64,000 nucleotides of DNA from Allantophomopsis cytisporea (lineage: Eukaryota; Ascomycota; Leotiomycetes; Phacidiales; Phacidiaceae): the NCBI GenBank assembly GCA_024752435.1, contig CP103029.1, positions 434,001 through 498,000 of the forward strand, in the 5' to 3' direction. Below the pieces are notes generated by a model. It did not search any database, was not told the origin of the DNA, and saw only the letters and a program-made list of their open reading frames with translations. This document shows, piece after piece, positions 12,734 to 25,562 of the stretch (within the stretch, counting starts at the first letter, position 1; every line of letters starts with the position of its first letter). The translations under genes were made by a program, and so were the position numbers.

Positions 12734-15700
12734 TGCGATGAAAAGGGTGATACATGGAGGAGTGAGGACCAGGAATATTGAATGTCCGAATCCGCGACGA
12801 AGTACTGGAAAGAAACAGTATGAAGAGGGAAGTGACGCTGGAAAGGAGGCTCTGAATATCATCTTAACATATGGAGTACATTATGATCATCAAGTTAAAC
12901 TGCCCTTACCGGCACGGCCCCCATAATGCGGGTCTTGCCAAGAAAAGGAAAGACAAGTGAGAATTGAATCAGCCTCATACATATCACCGTCTTCTTCGAC
13001 ATACAGAAAAGCATTGTCATAATGGACACCCAAATCCGCCAATCTCAACAGCGTGTGTTCTGCTCTGAGTTGGCAAGTGTTCGGCATTGCATAGTTACTT
13101 TTGCGTTCAAAGTTTCGCGTAGGTTAGAATCCCGGATGTGTGGCTTGAAGATCGAATATTAGCTTCTGTTTACCCGAGACCTTCATTTACTTTCCAACGG
13201 CTATTCAAAGGTCCCAAACTACAAAGACTGAGTTTCTACCCTCAGCGCTTCACGGACTATGTACATGTTGAGGTCCGAAAGCACGGAAAAGAAAAAAGAA
13301 AAACACTTATTGCGCACATTTCTGTCATCAATCTGTGTATAGGACATTAGCAAAATATCGAAAGCCGAAGTGGAACCAAATTTGCAAGGGAAATATACAG
13401 ATCTCGGTACTCGTTCTTGCATCCATCTGTCGCAAGAAAACTCTTGGAGACTTCGGGTGCTCATCTCCCAGGCAGAATAGAATGTATACATGCTGGACCG
13501 CCACCTTCAAGACTCTTTCACTTAGCTAGAGAAGGATTTATCGACAGAGCTGTCCTTGTTTTGGTGAAGTACTCAATGTTCTGTTCTATAGTATTTGTCA
13601 TAATGTAGTTATTAATTATAGTGGAAACATGAAGTAGATAGCCTAGTTATTAGTGTTATCTACTTAGTGTACATGAGGTCGCTATTTGTTAAAATTGTAC
13701 CATTGTTAAATGCTACTTAGCCTTGAAATTGTCCTATTCTTCAGAGCTTCAATTCTGTAATGGTATTCAAGCACGGCTGTCAATTGCAATTTGATTCTCT
13801 ATCAAAGGTATTTCTGAATTTATTTGATAGACCCTACTAAACCGCATACTATTTGCTAGTCGTTTCTTTGTAGACTCGTCATTTATCCTCTGAACCAAGA
13901 GTGTACGCTGCGTTGCCGTGAAGATACAATTTTAAGCACAAGCATAGGTGAAGCGGAGATAGTCAGACCAACTACTTAAGTATTTGGAATAGGGCTTACT
14001 TTAAGGGATACGAGCCTCTAAACATGGGGTCAGATGTTCTTAGATGATTGTTCACGTTCATCAGGAGGGCACACCGCACGGTGATCTACGAAGATGATCT
14101 ACGATGATCGAACTGTGCGATAACGAAGGCCATATAATGATGAGAAGAAACATATCAGCCTGCATTGATAGGCCTTTTAGTAGCGCTAAGGCCACTCGAG
14201 ATAAATATGCATGTCATCAATGTCGAAGAGCCTCAGCTGCATGAGACATGTGTATTTCGTGTAAGGCCATTTGAGGAAAACGCTGGTAGAACTGATGGGA
14301 AAGTTGCGGATAGAGGGATGTCAGCTTGTGGCTAGCTGACCCAACTGTGTCAGCGAGTTACTGACAAGAGCGGTGATAAAATGAAGTTACTTACTTACCT
14401 TACCCACCTGATCTTTATGTCAGCCTTGTAGTCTTTCGCATGCCCATGGCCTTTCCAAGACAAGCTATGTCTTCCAAAAATCGCACACAAGAAACGCCCT
14501 CCACATCAAAGTCGAGTCGCTTTTTCTCTTGAACCTTTCCTATCACATGGTAGTTAATGGATGCGGCTGCGGCGTTTGTGATGAGTTGAGTACTGAGAAT
14601 GGTCATTCGCTCTTGAGTCCCAATCAAGCGCATTGGCGTTGGTGGCTGCGGCGTCGACAGCCTCGTCACCTTTCCGTGCTATGAAAGCGTTGGATTGGGG
14701 TCTCCAAAGACTGTAGTACGAATGGGCATTGACAAGTTTCGTATGAACGTAGCCCGCTTACAAAGCTTACACTGTATGTAGGATAGATGTACCGTGTAGT
14801 GCCTCTGTTGACAAGGTCAGTACGCCATGTTTATATGAATAGCAGCATTCCCAACATCTCCAACATCTCTGCTGGGGACGGACATTGGTGCAGTAGGGAA
14901 GACAAGTTATCTCACGGGTACACCGTACATGATGTACTCAGGTGCGGGCAGTATTCCGAAGGTGAGGTCAGTGTAAGATCGGGTTGGTACCAGGTAATGG
15001 AGGACTTTGATGTTGGACATCGCACGTGATCGGCCGTAGCTCTCATTTAGGCATCTTCACTGCCATTGTGCTTTCTCCAGACTCCACACTCTTGAATATC
15101 TTTCCCTCGCCGTTCTTCAATGCATGAATCGACGGTCTTCTATCCCACGCGTATTCAAGGTTCAGGATATGCTTCGTACTCTCTTCACCACCTTTATCCT
15201 CTTAGTCAGTATCAGATTATGCATAGATCTTCGCGCAGGGTACGGTAAGTCTGTGTCCAGTATTCGCTTCTTTCGGAGCGTGTCCAATGCACACTTTCCC
15301 TCCACCATTCTACCCAATCTACTTGTGTTGTGCTCCTTCTAAGCGCCCAACAACGGACCACACCCGGCAATACATGCAGCCAACCCTGCACAGGTGGTTC
15401 TCTCATTCGTTCAATCGCTCACCTCTTCCTGAAAGTCAGTCTCAATCACCTTGATTCTTCTTGAAATAGAAACCCAATGCACCTAGTGACTGTGCAGGGG
15501 AAAATGCTCCAAAGCTGCCAATTGTGGAGTCGTATCTCTGCCCTGTCCTTGCACCGACGGCTGCCAGAGACACCTGAGAATCTGCGACCCGGTCAAATGC
15601 CACAATCGCAACACAATCACTGACCTGCGCTATGTCTATACTTATTCCGCAAAGCCCATACAGAGCTTTACATAAGGACTTTACATACCCTCTACTTCGT

Positions 15701-15834
15701 AGACTTTTGCTTCTCTGCGGCGGCGATGAGGCTCTTTTTCTCGGCGTGGTGCAGCTGAGGTTGGTGATATCTTCGAGCTCGGTGCGCAGTTGAAAGGTAC
15801 ACTCGATTTGCATCGCGACTGATTTGACGCGATC
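12734..15834. other. Gene-poor AT-rich intergenic stretch
   Basis: 3.1 kb between a divergent pair of genes. 13500-14400 is especially AT-rich with scattered stops in every frame. A minus-strand frame at 14669-14415 (84 codons) has protein-like composition but starts at GTG, is preceded by an in-frame TAG and has no recognised family. A 157-codon minus frame at 15915-15442 overlaps the first exon of the next gene antisense and also shows no family. Confidence 0.45.
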
Positions 15835-18800
15835 ATGAATATATTTCGGGATGGCGTACGGCGACAGCAGCATTTGAATCTGAGTACTTCCATCAACACT
15901 CCGCAGCCGCCTCATACTGCGTCTTCCTCTCAGACACCAAGTTCTGCCACGACTTTAAGTAGTCCTTTCACCAGTTACAACAACTCTATCACCTCTTCCA
16001 ATTTCACGCCTGTGAGTGCTGTGCGACAGTACAATCCTCAGCAATGGAGCAGTCCACTTGCTGATCAACCACAATTCGCAAGAGCCCCCTCAGACATTGA
16101 AGGTTAGAAATGTTTCATCTGTGTAATTATCCTGCTCATTACAGATCTAAAATGTAATATGTAGCTCCAGCACCTCCACCTTATTCTCCCCCACGAAGCA
16201 ATCGACCAAGTATCTCCTCTCCCCAAGAGCAGTCAATTAACCAGAGCAACCCTCAACACTCTTATCGTTCATCTCCAGGTGTACCGGCAAGTTCGACATT
16301 TCCATCTCAATATGGAAACCGGTCCAGGGCCTCGTCGAGGGATGGAACACAACAGTTCCCAGATATAGCGCCCAGGGAAATGGATCAGGTTGATGGACCA
16401 CGGTTATCACCTTCGTTGAATAGAGATTTTGCCGGTCGTCGACCAGCACCCCTAACTATTTATTCTCCCGGATCAAGTTCAAATGAATATGACTCAGTAT
16501 TCGAGGCAAGGCCACCTGCTTCGAGAAGAGCAGTATCTGCTAGTGCAATCGGCACACCTTCATCATCTCGATCTCGGGGGTCTTCCATATCGCGATGGGA
16601 GCCCGGGATGCCATTGCCTCCCCCACCACCTGGGCCACCACCACCTCAATCTAGATCACAGAGCATGACCCGAACCGTTGCAGAGCCACAACGAATGTCA
16701 TCACCACCAACACGAAGACCGCCAGTTACTTCGTCACTTGGACCAGTACCACCAACCCCTGCTGGATGGGTTGATGAAGATGTCGTTAGCCGTGGGAAAT
16801 CTCCAAATCATGGTCTTGTTATCGATACGTCGGCGAGTGTTGCTTCTTCAAGCACTGTCCCAGAGTCGAACTCTGGATCAAGCTCATCTGGACTCAGTAG
16901 ATCAAGAGCGGTAAGAGGAGAGCCAAAAAGCATTCGCGAAAGAAGAAGTGAGAGTCGAACGGGTAGGACTGCTCCCGAAGAACCTTGTAACAATCCATGG
17001 GCAGAAGCGATCACTCCCTCTGATATTACTGTTCCACCTACTACAACGTTAGGTCGGAGGCCTACCGTCACAAAGTCTACACCACGTAGTGGCAAATCTT
17101 ATCATGCTGGCGGAACTCCAACGTCTGGCGCGACAGCAACACAGTCGCCAGCATTTCAATCTGGATCGAGAGGCTCTACACCCCGACCATTGCCGCCCTC
17201 TAATCGCACAGAAGCTCCAACTCCTCCTTTCTCCCCCAATCCACAAAAGGGAACATACAGCACTGGATCTCCTGCTGTGCCTCCCAAATCGTTGCCAACA
17301 CCTCCGCCGCAGTCGCTCTTGGCACAGAACGCCTCCCCTCGGCCAGTGTCTCATATTCTACATATGCCGAATAATGATGTCGCGATTCCTCCACCACTGA
17401 CCCCAGCCCGTCCCATGTCACGTCAGTCCGCAAAATCTGCCGGTTCTCGTCCTACTCCATCTGATGTGTTTGCACAGTCGGCTATCGAACGCCATGAAAA
17501 GTTCATTCGTAATGAAGCAGTTGCAGCAAATGATGGAGAGCGAGTGAGATTATTTGCAGAGTTCATAGTGTCCGAGTCACGTTTGAGAAGAGAGCGGTAC
17601 TCTGAAGCAATCGGCCTAATGGGAACAGAATTGTTGGAACTAACGCGAGATCTTTTTCTACCTTACAGTACCTCTAGGCGAGATTCTACAAACTCTAGAT
17701 CGAGTGAATGGACTCCTCAGACATCTGCTCAGACCTCACATCGAGGATCCATCTCGGCGGTTTTGCATGATCATCCTCAACTTCAGACTCCTGATCTGTC
17801 ATCTTCACAGCCCCCTTCTCCTGTGGTGGGAAGACCGGAATCGAATTGGTGGACAGGGTATATGCCTTCACTCTCGCCGATTCCCAGTATGAGTGTCAGC
17901 GAAGCGTTGGACGAATCAAGTTCCAGAGGTCGTCCGTCGAGCCGTTGGTGGGAAGTGAGCCAGGAAGGATCTACTGGAGCACCGTCTTCGAGGCTGGAGA
18001 GATCGAAACGAGAATCGAAATATATGGGAATGCCGAAGGAATTGCGGGAAGCCCTGCAATATGAAAATGAAAGTCGTGCAGACTCACCTGGAATAGGTGG
18101 CAGTTCTGGAGTTAATATACAGAAAGCATATGGTTCCGATGAGTACCCGCCAGAGAAAGTCGGATTGCATGAAGACGCTGTGTCCCCAGGATTAAAGAGC
18201 TCAACAGTACCCTCCTCAGCCCCGCCAACTCCTGACCCTACGCTCTTGGATGTTTCGAGGTTGGTGACATTGCCTCCTCCTTATCCCCGTCATCATCCAG
18301 CGGTGAACAACAATCATCCAAATCTAACTTCGATCCGTACAATCGTCCGCACGCTCAGCGACCTCACAGAAGTTACGAAAATTAAGGATCATTTCACAAC
18401 TGAAAGCGCTCGAATCAAAGAAGAAGCTGCAGCAGCACGGACACGGCGTCGCAATTCACTGCGTGAGAGAATCCATCGTGAAATTGATGAAGGCACAATG
18501 ACATATGCCGACGCAGCTGAACTTGAAGTAGAATTCAAGACCTCTAATCATGAAGCTACGAAAGCAGCCTCTAAAGCCGAGTTTGAAAGGTTTCAGAACG
18601 ACGTGGTCATGCCCGTGAATGATTTACTCATGGGTCGCGTCCACAGCAGCACAACGTTGTTCGAGCAGCTCAGATCACAACTCTTCGTCGATGCCCAGGA
18701 ACAAAGTCCAAATCTTACGCAGGAAGAGGGCGACGAGCAGCCAGAACTCCTTGAGAAACTGACCTTACTCAAGTGGATCTTCGAGGCTCGGGAGGGTTTA

Positions 18801-19523
18801 CATCGCGAGCTTTACGATTTGCTCACGGAGAGAAATGATCGATACAGGGACGTAGTGATTACTCCGTATCGTCTTGCAAACAACACAGCCAAAGTCAACT
18901 CGACAGAGGCTTTCTTCGCCTCCGACACACAAAAGCGCAAGATGAGTTTCGAGCAGGAAAGTCTTAAGCGCACAGAGGAGTTCATGGACGTGATCGAAGA
19001 GAACGTCGTACGCGGCGTGGAAGTGCAACTTTCTGCCTTCTGGGATATCGCGCCAGCCCTACACAGCCTCACAGACAAAATTCCTCCATCAGAAGACCTC
19101 GACACTTTCCGCATCCAGATCCCCGCAGAGGAATATGACGAGAACCCATCATACCATGATTTCCCCATGCAGTATCTCTATAGCTTGCTTCGCCACGCAG
19201 AGAAGAGCACCTACCAGTTCATCGAGAGCCAAACAAACCTGCTGTGTCTACTGCATGAGGTCAAGGGCGGCGTCACAGCCGCTAATTGTAGACTAATGGC
19301 TACACAGCGTATTGATCAGGGCGAGGACGAGGAGATCGTTGCCGCGGAGCTCGCAGATGTGGAGCGTGATGAGGAGAGTAGACTTACAGACGACCTTAAA
19401 CAGAAGGTGCGTACTGTCGAGGAACTTTGGGTGAGTGCACTGGGTGGTGAATTGAAGAGTGTTAAGGGGCGGATTGTGAGATTCTTGGTGGAAAGGGGTG
19501 GCTGGGAGGATGAGGACGATTGA
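15835..19523 (+). CDS. Large Pro/Ser-rich protein with C-terminal helical region, function unknown
   Basis: Exons 15835-16102 and 16165-19523 are joined in phase 1 (donor GTTAGA, acceptor TAG) and give 1208 residues. An in-frame TGA just upstream supports the ATG at 15835. Residues 1-800 are disordered: Ser/Pro-rich, with a proline run near residue 240 and many SP/TP sites that could be kinase targets. Within this, residues about 435-510 form a charged helical patch (IERHEKFIRNEAVAANDGER). From about 815 to the end the sequence is strongly helical and conserved-looking (TIVRTLSDLTEVTKIKDHFT, RRRNSLRERIHREIDEG, LLKWIFEAREGLHRELYDLL), ending in acidic EDEDD. I know proteins of this layout from filamentous ascomycete annotations only as hypothetical. 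Length and layout suggest a cytoskeletal or trafficking scaffold, but that is inference. Confidence 0.85.
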
Positions 19524-22500
19524 TTTTCGCATTCTACATCGATAACATATCGCCACATCACTTACAGCAGAATTGAGCATTACAGACATCGTGTCAATTC
19601 CAATCCGGAGACATCTTCTTCTCGCGCTCTCGGCGTTACTATCTCGGTGCTAAGGTTGATTCGGGTTCCCGTCGACCAGGTCGTAGGTCTTTGGGGTGTT
19701 ATCTCACAAAGGAAAAAGCAGGTTCATTACCTTCCTTTGCTGCTGCTTGCGGCGGCCTTGTAAATTTCTTCCCGCCAAAGTTTCCATCTCTTTTCTTCAT
19801 TGGAGCTACGATACCCTTAGATAATTAGTTTCGTTGGTCAATTGTATATTGTGATGGTCCCGCGTTCTCGGTAGCCAGTGCTGGGTAAATGCCGTGTGGT
19901 TTCAATAGTGGATTTGGGCGATGCGGGGGAGAAGCCTTGTGCGCACATACGGAAGAACAATGCACAAAGGAAACAAAATGGTTTCATTGCTTATCGATTA
20001 CTGATTATTGTGACTTGAAAGCCTTGAAACTACACCCGGTCAGAGTGTGGCTATTATTTTGTTATTGCATATTCACGGTCATGATCTTCCCGCCTTGCGA
20101 GTAAATACTTATGACTCCTGGCTGTTGGAATAAATGTACTAGGCATTTCCAATATTTGCAAATCATTTCGCAGCAGATAAGAAAGAGCAGCACTTTCATC
20201 CATTGCTGATCCCGCGATCCCACATGGTAGTAAATTACAGAGACTGCTTGTTGAATGGGAATGTCCGCAAGCTCTCCACATACAGCGACTTATCTTTACC
20301 ATTATGTGTAAGATATGAGTGACTTCGCCGGATTTAGATGTCGGCGGTTGGACGTACTTCAGCCTATACCCATTGATACAGACTTAGAAACTTAGGCATG
20401 CAGATAATTACCGTTGTGTTCGTGACGCCGCGGAGATTAAGGGCGTGAGGGCGTGATGTATGATATGCTTCCGCATGTAGCGACACGGAAGTACTCTGTA
20501 CGCAGCAGCTACTTCATGTGGCTGCAAAGTTAGCTGAGGTGAACTAGCTGTGACTACTTTAAGTAGCTGTCATACATATATCTCTGTAGCTGGCGGGTGT
20601 ATCTTGTGAACTTTCCTCTCCAATCTTAGCCCGAGGGACATGTTGGTGAGTTTTCATGTGCATGTCGATGCTTTTAGTAGTGGGCGGTTAGCAGTTCGTT
20701 GCGCTTAGATGCTAATTTTGGGATCTGGTACGAGCGGTAATTGTAACGGCGATGAAGTCAGAAGGATGTTTGGTAAATTGCTGTTTGTTTAGGCGCGGAC
20801 GGAGGCTGGTTATTAGTCACTGTGAGATTTGAGATGAGCGGATGATGATGATGATTTAATTTGGATGAGGTGAGCTACTCACTTGTTTTGAGAGGACTCG
20901 ACTGATCTGATGTGGTGCTGTATCTGGATGTGTTATCAATAGTACGTACCTACGTAAGTAAAGTGTGTGAATACACCAGAACACGAGAAGGAAGCTCTCT
21001 CACCACCTCTGTCATCGCTACGAGTTTCCATTCATGATCTCTCCGAATCCCTCATACTACCTTGTGTACGTACTCGCATTCCTTATGCTCTTATCACACC
21101 CCCATCCCGAGTGATTTATCTTCATCTTTATCATTCTCCCCTTCTCGCCGCATTCATCTTCGCGTCTCCCGTTGCAGGCAGCATCTGATCGGTCATGCCT
21201 AAGGTCATACCCTCCCCCATTACTCGTTAGCATGACAGCGTGCAAGATGGGTGTTTCAGGTGTCCATACAACAACATCTTTAGTGGGTGAAGACCGTGCA
21301 AGACTCGTCCGAAGTCCAAAACTTCTCCAACTTCCCATGCCAACATAAACCAGTCACAATGTGAGGGAACCCAGTTATGAAGGGCTTCAGATATGCTCGC
21401 TCACCCAGTCAGCTGTTCCAGCATCCTTATCAGTGCTGTGAGGATTGAGGCTTTTGATTCATGCGTCGAGTTTCTCAACAGACATGGAATGTTTGGACGA
21501 GACATCGGCTGCTGATGGCCGCTTGAGGTGCTTTCTCATGTACAGTGTTTTACTTTGACTACCGTGAGGGATGCGTTGAGGTGTGTAAGGGCTGATGACG
21601 ACGGATTTGGTCCTGGTCCCTTGTCCTTGACCATTGAACGGCCAAGCCGAATGTACGAAGAAGTCCAGTCAATTTGTATGTACTTGCAGAAAGTACATGC
21701 TCCAGAAAGGCAACGGATGCGAGTCTTCTATTTCACACGCAATAATATAATCGTTTATCTGAATCTGCTCTCCTCTCCTCACGACTGGGACGTGTGATAT
21801 CAACATGGAATTTTCGTACAACGAAACGTCATGACGACGACAGAGGATTCGTATCTGGCAGTGCACGAAAGCCATTCATCCTTACGATCCCACCTCCACG
21901 CCAGCTCCATACGTTGGTTGCTATATCAGCCTACCCATCACCAATACTTCATTACACATAATTCCTTACTGAATATGGTGGTCGGCGCATTGCGAAAGAA
22001 AGACGGAGAAAGAAAAAAGAAGTAAAAAATACTGCGCTGCGAACAACCATCCTTCCTCGATACCATGCATGTCCTTGCATCCCAGCCCTTCGGGCTCAGC
22101 CTCGACGGCGATCAGCGTGACAGGTAGCGTGTCCCTGCCACCGTAAGGCATGACTGGGGCTGGGAGGGTTGTCGTTGTCAGGCTTTGCCTTCCCTCCTCC
22201 ACTTGCTCACTAAGGTAGTATAGCGTATGGCGCACATTCTTGCGACCCGCCATTTTCATGTTCATGGCTGTTTCGAGAAGTTCTCGACGGATGCGGATGG
22301 CATGCTATGCGAAGGGCTTTTGTTTTCTCAGAAGTTGCGTTTCCTTGCGAAAGGTTTGCTTTGGCCTGCCCTCTTCTTTCTTGGGTTTGCTGGATCGGGC
22401 TGATGAGACTCGTTTAGATGATTTTGGCATCTTATGATATGATGTGATGATGCTGTAATTTGCCGGCAGTCAGTGGACAACTCCGAGTACCATAATCGAT

Positions 22501-25500
22501 ATCTTGATATCCTCGTACTCTCGTACTCTCATACTCTACTCCGAATATAGGCAGAGCTGTCCTTCTGTGCTGTACATACTGTGTAGTAATTTTGGGTAAA
22601 AAGAGTGGCACTGCTTAACCATTTGAGAGTAGGAGAACATTGACGGGTAAACTAATGTGGATGTTGGACATCAATTTGTTTATGGGTTTGTACCTGACTA
22701 TCCTATTCCGTACCAGATCCTTCTTCTCGGTAGTCCACCCACTCCATAGTTATTCCATATCCACACATAGATTCGAGGATTGTCTAAACTCGACTTGGTG
22801 AATCCATCTCCATACTCCATCATCATCCCGTCTGAAATCTGAATCTAAATCGGATTCCAAATGCATCATCCATAATCTGGGCAACGGAGGTTGTGGCCCA
22901 TAGCAGACAGCGATTCAGAGAGGAGGATTGCGCCTAATGCCTACTGATGAGCCCGGGTCATGACCAGCATGTGGCTTTCTATTCCCGACGAGAATCGCAA
23001 TGCTCTGACAAGCATAAACTGTCCTGCGTGTGGAGGATAGAGTAACGCATGAATAGATACGCCTCACCATGGAGTATTACCCGAAGTAACTCTCATCCAT
23101 TATCATTATGGACAGCCCGAAATCCTTATGAAACTAATGTACTCTAGAAACTACTCTAGAATAACTTGAGCTTGAACAGGATGTGTTCATGGCTTTTCTC
23201 ATCACATTCCTGATAACCATATCATAGCCCACCCTCTCTCTTTATACCGTGAACTGAGTCCTCCCTTTCACCCTTTGACATCGCTTCAGATCGTCGCATT
23301 GCAGATTCAAGAGTCTAGAAAAATCCGACTGCTATTTCCTGAGTCTCTCCGCTACTGTTGATTGCTTGCATGCGAAGAACGTGTCCAGTACTCGCTCTCT
23401 GCATATCCATTGGGTGAGCATTGAAACATCTTGCCCTTTCGACCTCCCCCTTACGGACACCAATCAATTGTTACCTCAACACCAGCCATAATTCCCACTC
23501 CAGCCTCCATCACCATCCAATCACTGGGCCTAAAGGGCTTCACAGGTGGACGGCTCAGGCGAAAAGAGGCAGCTGTACAGAAGAAAGAAAATAATCAACC
23601 AACCTGAAGAAAGTTTCAACGGAAGGCTCAATTCTGGCTGGTACTCCAGTATCATTTTATCATTCTACATTCCAGAGGTCGGCGGCGAAGGACCCGGACA
23701 GATCCAGCCAGTGGGTCAAGAGTAACCTTACTTCACTCGCAGCTGGAGGGGGTCCAGGAAATGGCCACAGGGAGCATCGGACAACCAACCATCGATATCC
23801 GTTGACTTGCCAGTCCTTCACAGCCATCCCCAAAAATTGCCCTCCGTTTGACGTTGCCTCTCCATTTTTGGCAGAAGCTGGACACACATCCCACCACCCC
23901 TTGTGTCATCGAAGTGGCCAGGAGGCAGGAGGAAAGGGTTTTGAATAAGAGTAAAAGAAGACACAGGTTTCTTAATACACTTATCCCATCGCACATCCCT
24001 TTCTTTGTCCAAAGAAAGAAAAACAAGCGTCACCAACGAGGGAAGCAATAAATCAAAAAGTTGCACTTGAGAATAAGTCGTGAAAGACACTTGTCTCTTG
24101 CCGGTCTCATCACGAATCCTCACGCCAAAGCGAAGAAACGAAATCGCAATCACGAGCACGATCACGATCACGCCCCAAACCATTCCCACGGATCACGAAG
24201 TGTCGTATGAAAAGTTAAAAAAGTGTACTGACGAAAGAAACCCTTGAAGAAGAGCGACTTATCCAAAGTGCCAATTTATGACATCGTCGGAACACCTTCG
24301 AAACGAAACGGAAAGCATCATTCATCAAAAGATCACCTCAGATCACACATCAGACAATCTCAATCATCAAGCGTGCATTGCGTCCACACAGCCATATCCT
24401 CATCAACAGACACGCATTGTTTTAACAGACGCCTCTCTCCCCCCCTCGACCCGCCCAGGAATAGCCGTCGTTTTACCCTCCTCAACCCAGGACGGCATTT
24501 CTGGCTGGATATTATTTATTCCTCTTGCTTGTTTGGCATTGCACAGCTTTTTCTGTTGCGCATCGCATAGTCGAGCAAAATAGATTTCGTGCGTCGCCAG
24601 CCTATCAAGCCACAGGTACAGCGCGCACCCTGTGTTCGCTAAGCTGCACCACTCACTACTCTACCGCCGGACCTGCTGCCAGCGCGCGCCATCCTCCACT
24701 CCATTTACCCCCATCCCCCACTAGCGACGGGCGCATCTGCCACTTGCCAACGACTGTCCATCGCACGTCTGCTCGTACTAAAAGGCTCGACTTCACCTCC
24801 TAGCAAGTGGAGCTTGTTGTCTTCTCCGTCGCCAGGAGTCGAGTGAAGGGATAAAGAAATAAGAAGGAAAAGAAAAGAGAGATTGAACCTGTTTTCATTC
24901 TTCATTTTATTTTATTTACATTCGTCTGCCCTTTTATTGTTTTCTTCGTCCTCTCTCTTCCTTATTATTTACGTACGTCCTTTCTTTGCCCTTGCGCCGG
25001 TCGATAGAGCAAGTGAGAAAGAGACATTCCTCTTAATCTACCTCCTCGCCTGCTCACTTTGAACTTTCTCCCGCCGGTCGGAAATCAATCGTTCATTCTC
25101 GAGTCCTCTGTCTATCGTTCATCCTCGCTATCATTCTTTGAAGAGGTTTTCGACAATACGAGGGCTATTATTTGGCTGTGTTGTGGTTGATACACACTCA
25201 CTCGACGACTCACGCACTCATTCATTCTATTGTGCAGCCTTTGCATTCACCACTCATATACTTTGTATTGAGAGCAAAACAATATCAACTTTCATTGAAG
25301 CTCCGCATTCACGGCCACACTCTACGCAACAACTGCTTTGCCAGCTGCAACAATAACGTTTTTCACGACAATACGATAATACGAACAATTCGACAACAGC
25401 AGAATTTTCTGAATAGCTCCACGCTATTCACATTAGAATCTTCCACTTCTACGTAGCTTCCATTTTCTCTCTCGATCTCACTCCAACAACACAGAATCTT

Positions 25501-25562
25501 TCCAAGGTTCTTTGACACTCTTTTTTATATATCAAAGTCGTTACACCTTTGACGAAGCAATC
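19524..25562. other. 6-kb intergenic region and cyclin leader
   Basis: No gene with a recognisable domain was found in 6 kb. 19560-21950 holds only short frames. 21966-22430 (minus) is a possible broken small gene, listed separately. 22450-24200 contains stress-responsive-looking but unassignable sequence. From about 24250 to 25560 the DNA is strongly C/T-rich on the plus strand, with long TCTCT and CATTC stretches and many short upstream frames, typical of a long transcribed leader of a fungal cyclin gene. A non-coding transcript could be hidden here, but sequence alone does not show one. Confidence 0.45.
21966..22430 (-). pseudogene. Possible small basic-protein gene interrupted by an in-frame TAG
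   Basis: Reading the minus strand from an ATG at 22430, 41 codons encode a Lys/Arg/Ser-rich segment starting MPKSSKRVSSARSSKPKKEE, then a TAG at 22307-22305, then the same frame stays open for another 113 codons to 21966. That second part contains HAIRIRRELLETAM and MAGRKNVRHTLYYLSEQVEE, then a segment with PVTLIAVEAEPEGLG, ending hydrophobic. No GT donor lies close before the TAG to remove it. Either it is a pseudogene with one nonsense mutation, or the real gene starts downstream (ATG 22265, 99 residues), or the open frame is chance. No family recognised. Confidence 0.3.

Noticed and set aside
12910..13087. Minus-strand frame MPNTCQLRAEHTLLRLADLG upstream of the membrane protein, ending at a GTAAGG donor
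   Set aside because: The donor leaves phase 1, while the next coding block would need phase 2, so it cannot be its first exon; homologues start close to the NPDxxGIG motif.
14415..14669. 84-codon minus frame with protein-like C terminus (RFLEDIACLGKAMGMRKTTR)
   Set aside because: Begins at GTG, preceded by an in-frame TAG, no recognisable family, in an AT-rich gene-poor region. Kept only as a note.
15442..15915. 157-codon minus frame antisense to the first exon of the 1208-residue protein
   Set aside because: A resemblance to a small CXXC zinc protein at its start did not hold up: the cysteine pairs and later conserved blocks are missing.
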